Assembly: GCA_013141115.1 (NCBI GenBank)
Contig: JABFRP010000002.1
Coordinates: 2,034,647-2,098,646, forward strand
Source of the DNA: Ferruginibacter sp.
GTDB lineage: Bacteria; Bacteroidota; Bacteroidia; Chitinophagales; Chitinophagaceae
Reading direction: 5' to 3'
Length of the DNA stretch: 64,000 bases
The notes under the pieces were generated by a model, which saw nothing but the letters and a program-made list of their open reading frames with translations, had not been told where the DNA came from and did not search any database. Of this stretch, positions 63,554-64,000 are shown in pieces. A program made the translations under genes and the position numbers. Position 1 is the first letter of the stretch; each line of letters opens with the position of its first letter.

Positions 63554-64000
63554 ATGAGAAAAATTTTCCTCTTTCTTATTCCATTGTTGTTTAGTGTATT
63601 TATTTCAAATGCACAAAATAATGCACAAGACGCAGAAGCGTTGCAGTTAGTTAGCTCAAACAAAGCCTCACTTGGCTTGTCTGCTGCTGATTTAAGCAAT
63701 GTAATGGTGTCTAGCACGTACCTTGATAATGCTTCGGGCATTAGAATGGTTTACCTGCAACAAACACACAAAGGCATTCCGGTGTATAACCAAATGCTGG
63801 TACTGGCCTTTAAAAACAACAGGCTGGTTTCTAATGCAGGTTTATTTAACCACAGCATGGAAAAATTTACCAACAGCAAAACGGGCATGCCTTCAGTTAC
63901 TCCTGAAGCAGCTGTTCAATCTGCCATATCAGATAGAAAACTGTTTGCTACGCAAATGGCTGTTGCTATAAGTAGAAAAGATAATGGTCGTAAAATTGAG
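63554..64000 (+). CDS. N-terminal part of a secreted M36 (fungalysin)-like metalloprotease (partial)
   Basis: 149 residues to the window edge. Signal peptide MRKIFLFLIPLLFSVFISNAQ, then a propeptide of the fungalysin/thermolysin (FTP) type: GIRMVYLQQTHKGIPVYNQMLVLAFKNNRLVSN is the usual FTP strand pair, and VTPEAAVQSAI starts the PepSY-like part. The catalytic domain, presumably with HEXXH, would lie beyond the window. Such enzymes in Bacteroidota are generally exported by T9SS. The start codon is the first ATG after the AT-rich leader. Confidence 0.75.
   Translation, partial: MRKIFLFLIPLLFSVFISNAQNNAQDAEALQLVSSNKASLGLSAADLSNVMVSSTYLDNASGIRMVYLQQTHKGIPVYNQMLVLAFKNNRLVSNAGLFNHSMEKFTNSKTGMPSVTPEAAVQSAISDRKLFATQMAVAISRKDNGRKIE

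Overview
The window is chromosomal DNA of a Bacteroidota bacterium, most likely a Chitinophagaceae-like member of the Chitinophagales. The evidence is two SusC/SusD pairs, several TonB-dependent receptors, a type IX secretion C-terminal domain, an F-ATPase subunit a with a long N-terminal extension, AT-rich coding sequence, and promoters of the Bacteroidota type (-7 element close to TAnnTTTG). I saw no tRNA, rRNA, CRISPR array, insertion sequence or prophage gene.

Layout. 1-4.8 kb: end of an unidentified gene, then atpH-atpF-atpE-atpB and an ABC exporter on the minus strand. 4.9-7.1 kb: a secreted protein gene broken by a frameshift. 7.2-9.1 kb: a PhoB/PhoR-like two-component pair. 9.1-17.1 kb: SusC/SusD, a secreted phosphoesterase and a beta-propeller lipoprotein. 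17.4-20.8 kb: a plus-strand operon with a 33-residue peptide, a PlcP/LpxH-like phosphoesterase, a glycosyltransferase and a GH1 beta-glucosidase. 20.9-23.6 kb: PAP2 phosphatase, GtrA-like protein and an ArnT-like glycosyltransferase. 24.4-31 kb: a frameshifted phosphatase, lipoproteins and a large TonB receptor. 31.8-42.9 kb: a phosphonate/organophosphate operon (FAD oxidoreductase, DUF5690 transporter, phosphonatase-like HAD, PhnZ-like oxygenase, TonB receptor, two YncE/alkaline-phosphatase fusions). 43-47.8 kb: a second SusC/SusD pair. 48.2-52.2 kb: phosphate-selective porin, PhoU-like protein and Pit transporter. 52.2-64 kb: galE, a transketolase C-terminal half, an ECF sigma operon with an internal stop, a large T9SS protein, an isolated atpA and the start of an M36-like protease.

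The unifying theme of roughly 7-52 kb is phosphorus acquisition: signalling, outer-membrane uptake, extracellular phosphatases, phosphonate breakdown, phosphate transport and probably membrane-lipid remodelling. The most interesting observation is a repeated promoter architecture that I read directly from the sequence. Tandem TAACA/TAATA pentamers are spaced exactly 11 bp apart. In six promoters the last pentamer begins exactly 14 nt before an octamer ending in TTTG, and in others the spacing is 13-16. It resembles a Pho box and would tie these genes into one regulon. One such promoter has no gene behind it, only about 140 nt ending in a strong intrinsic terminator, which suggests a phosphate-regulated small RNA at 48022-48161.

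Other oddities are two families of intra-operon inverted repeats built from 8-bp or 7-bp periodic units, an F-ATPase operon in which atpA lies about 60 kb from atpBEFH, and three disrupted genes (two frameshifts and one in-frame TAG). The disruptions may be real or may be sequencing errors.
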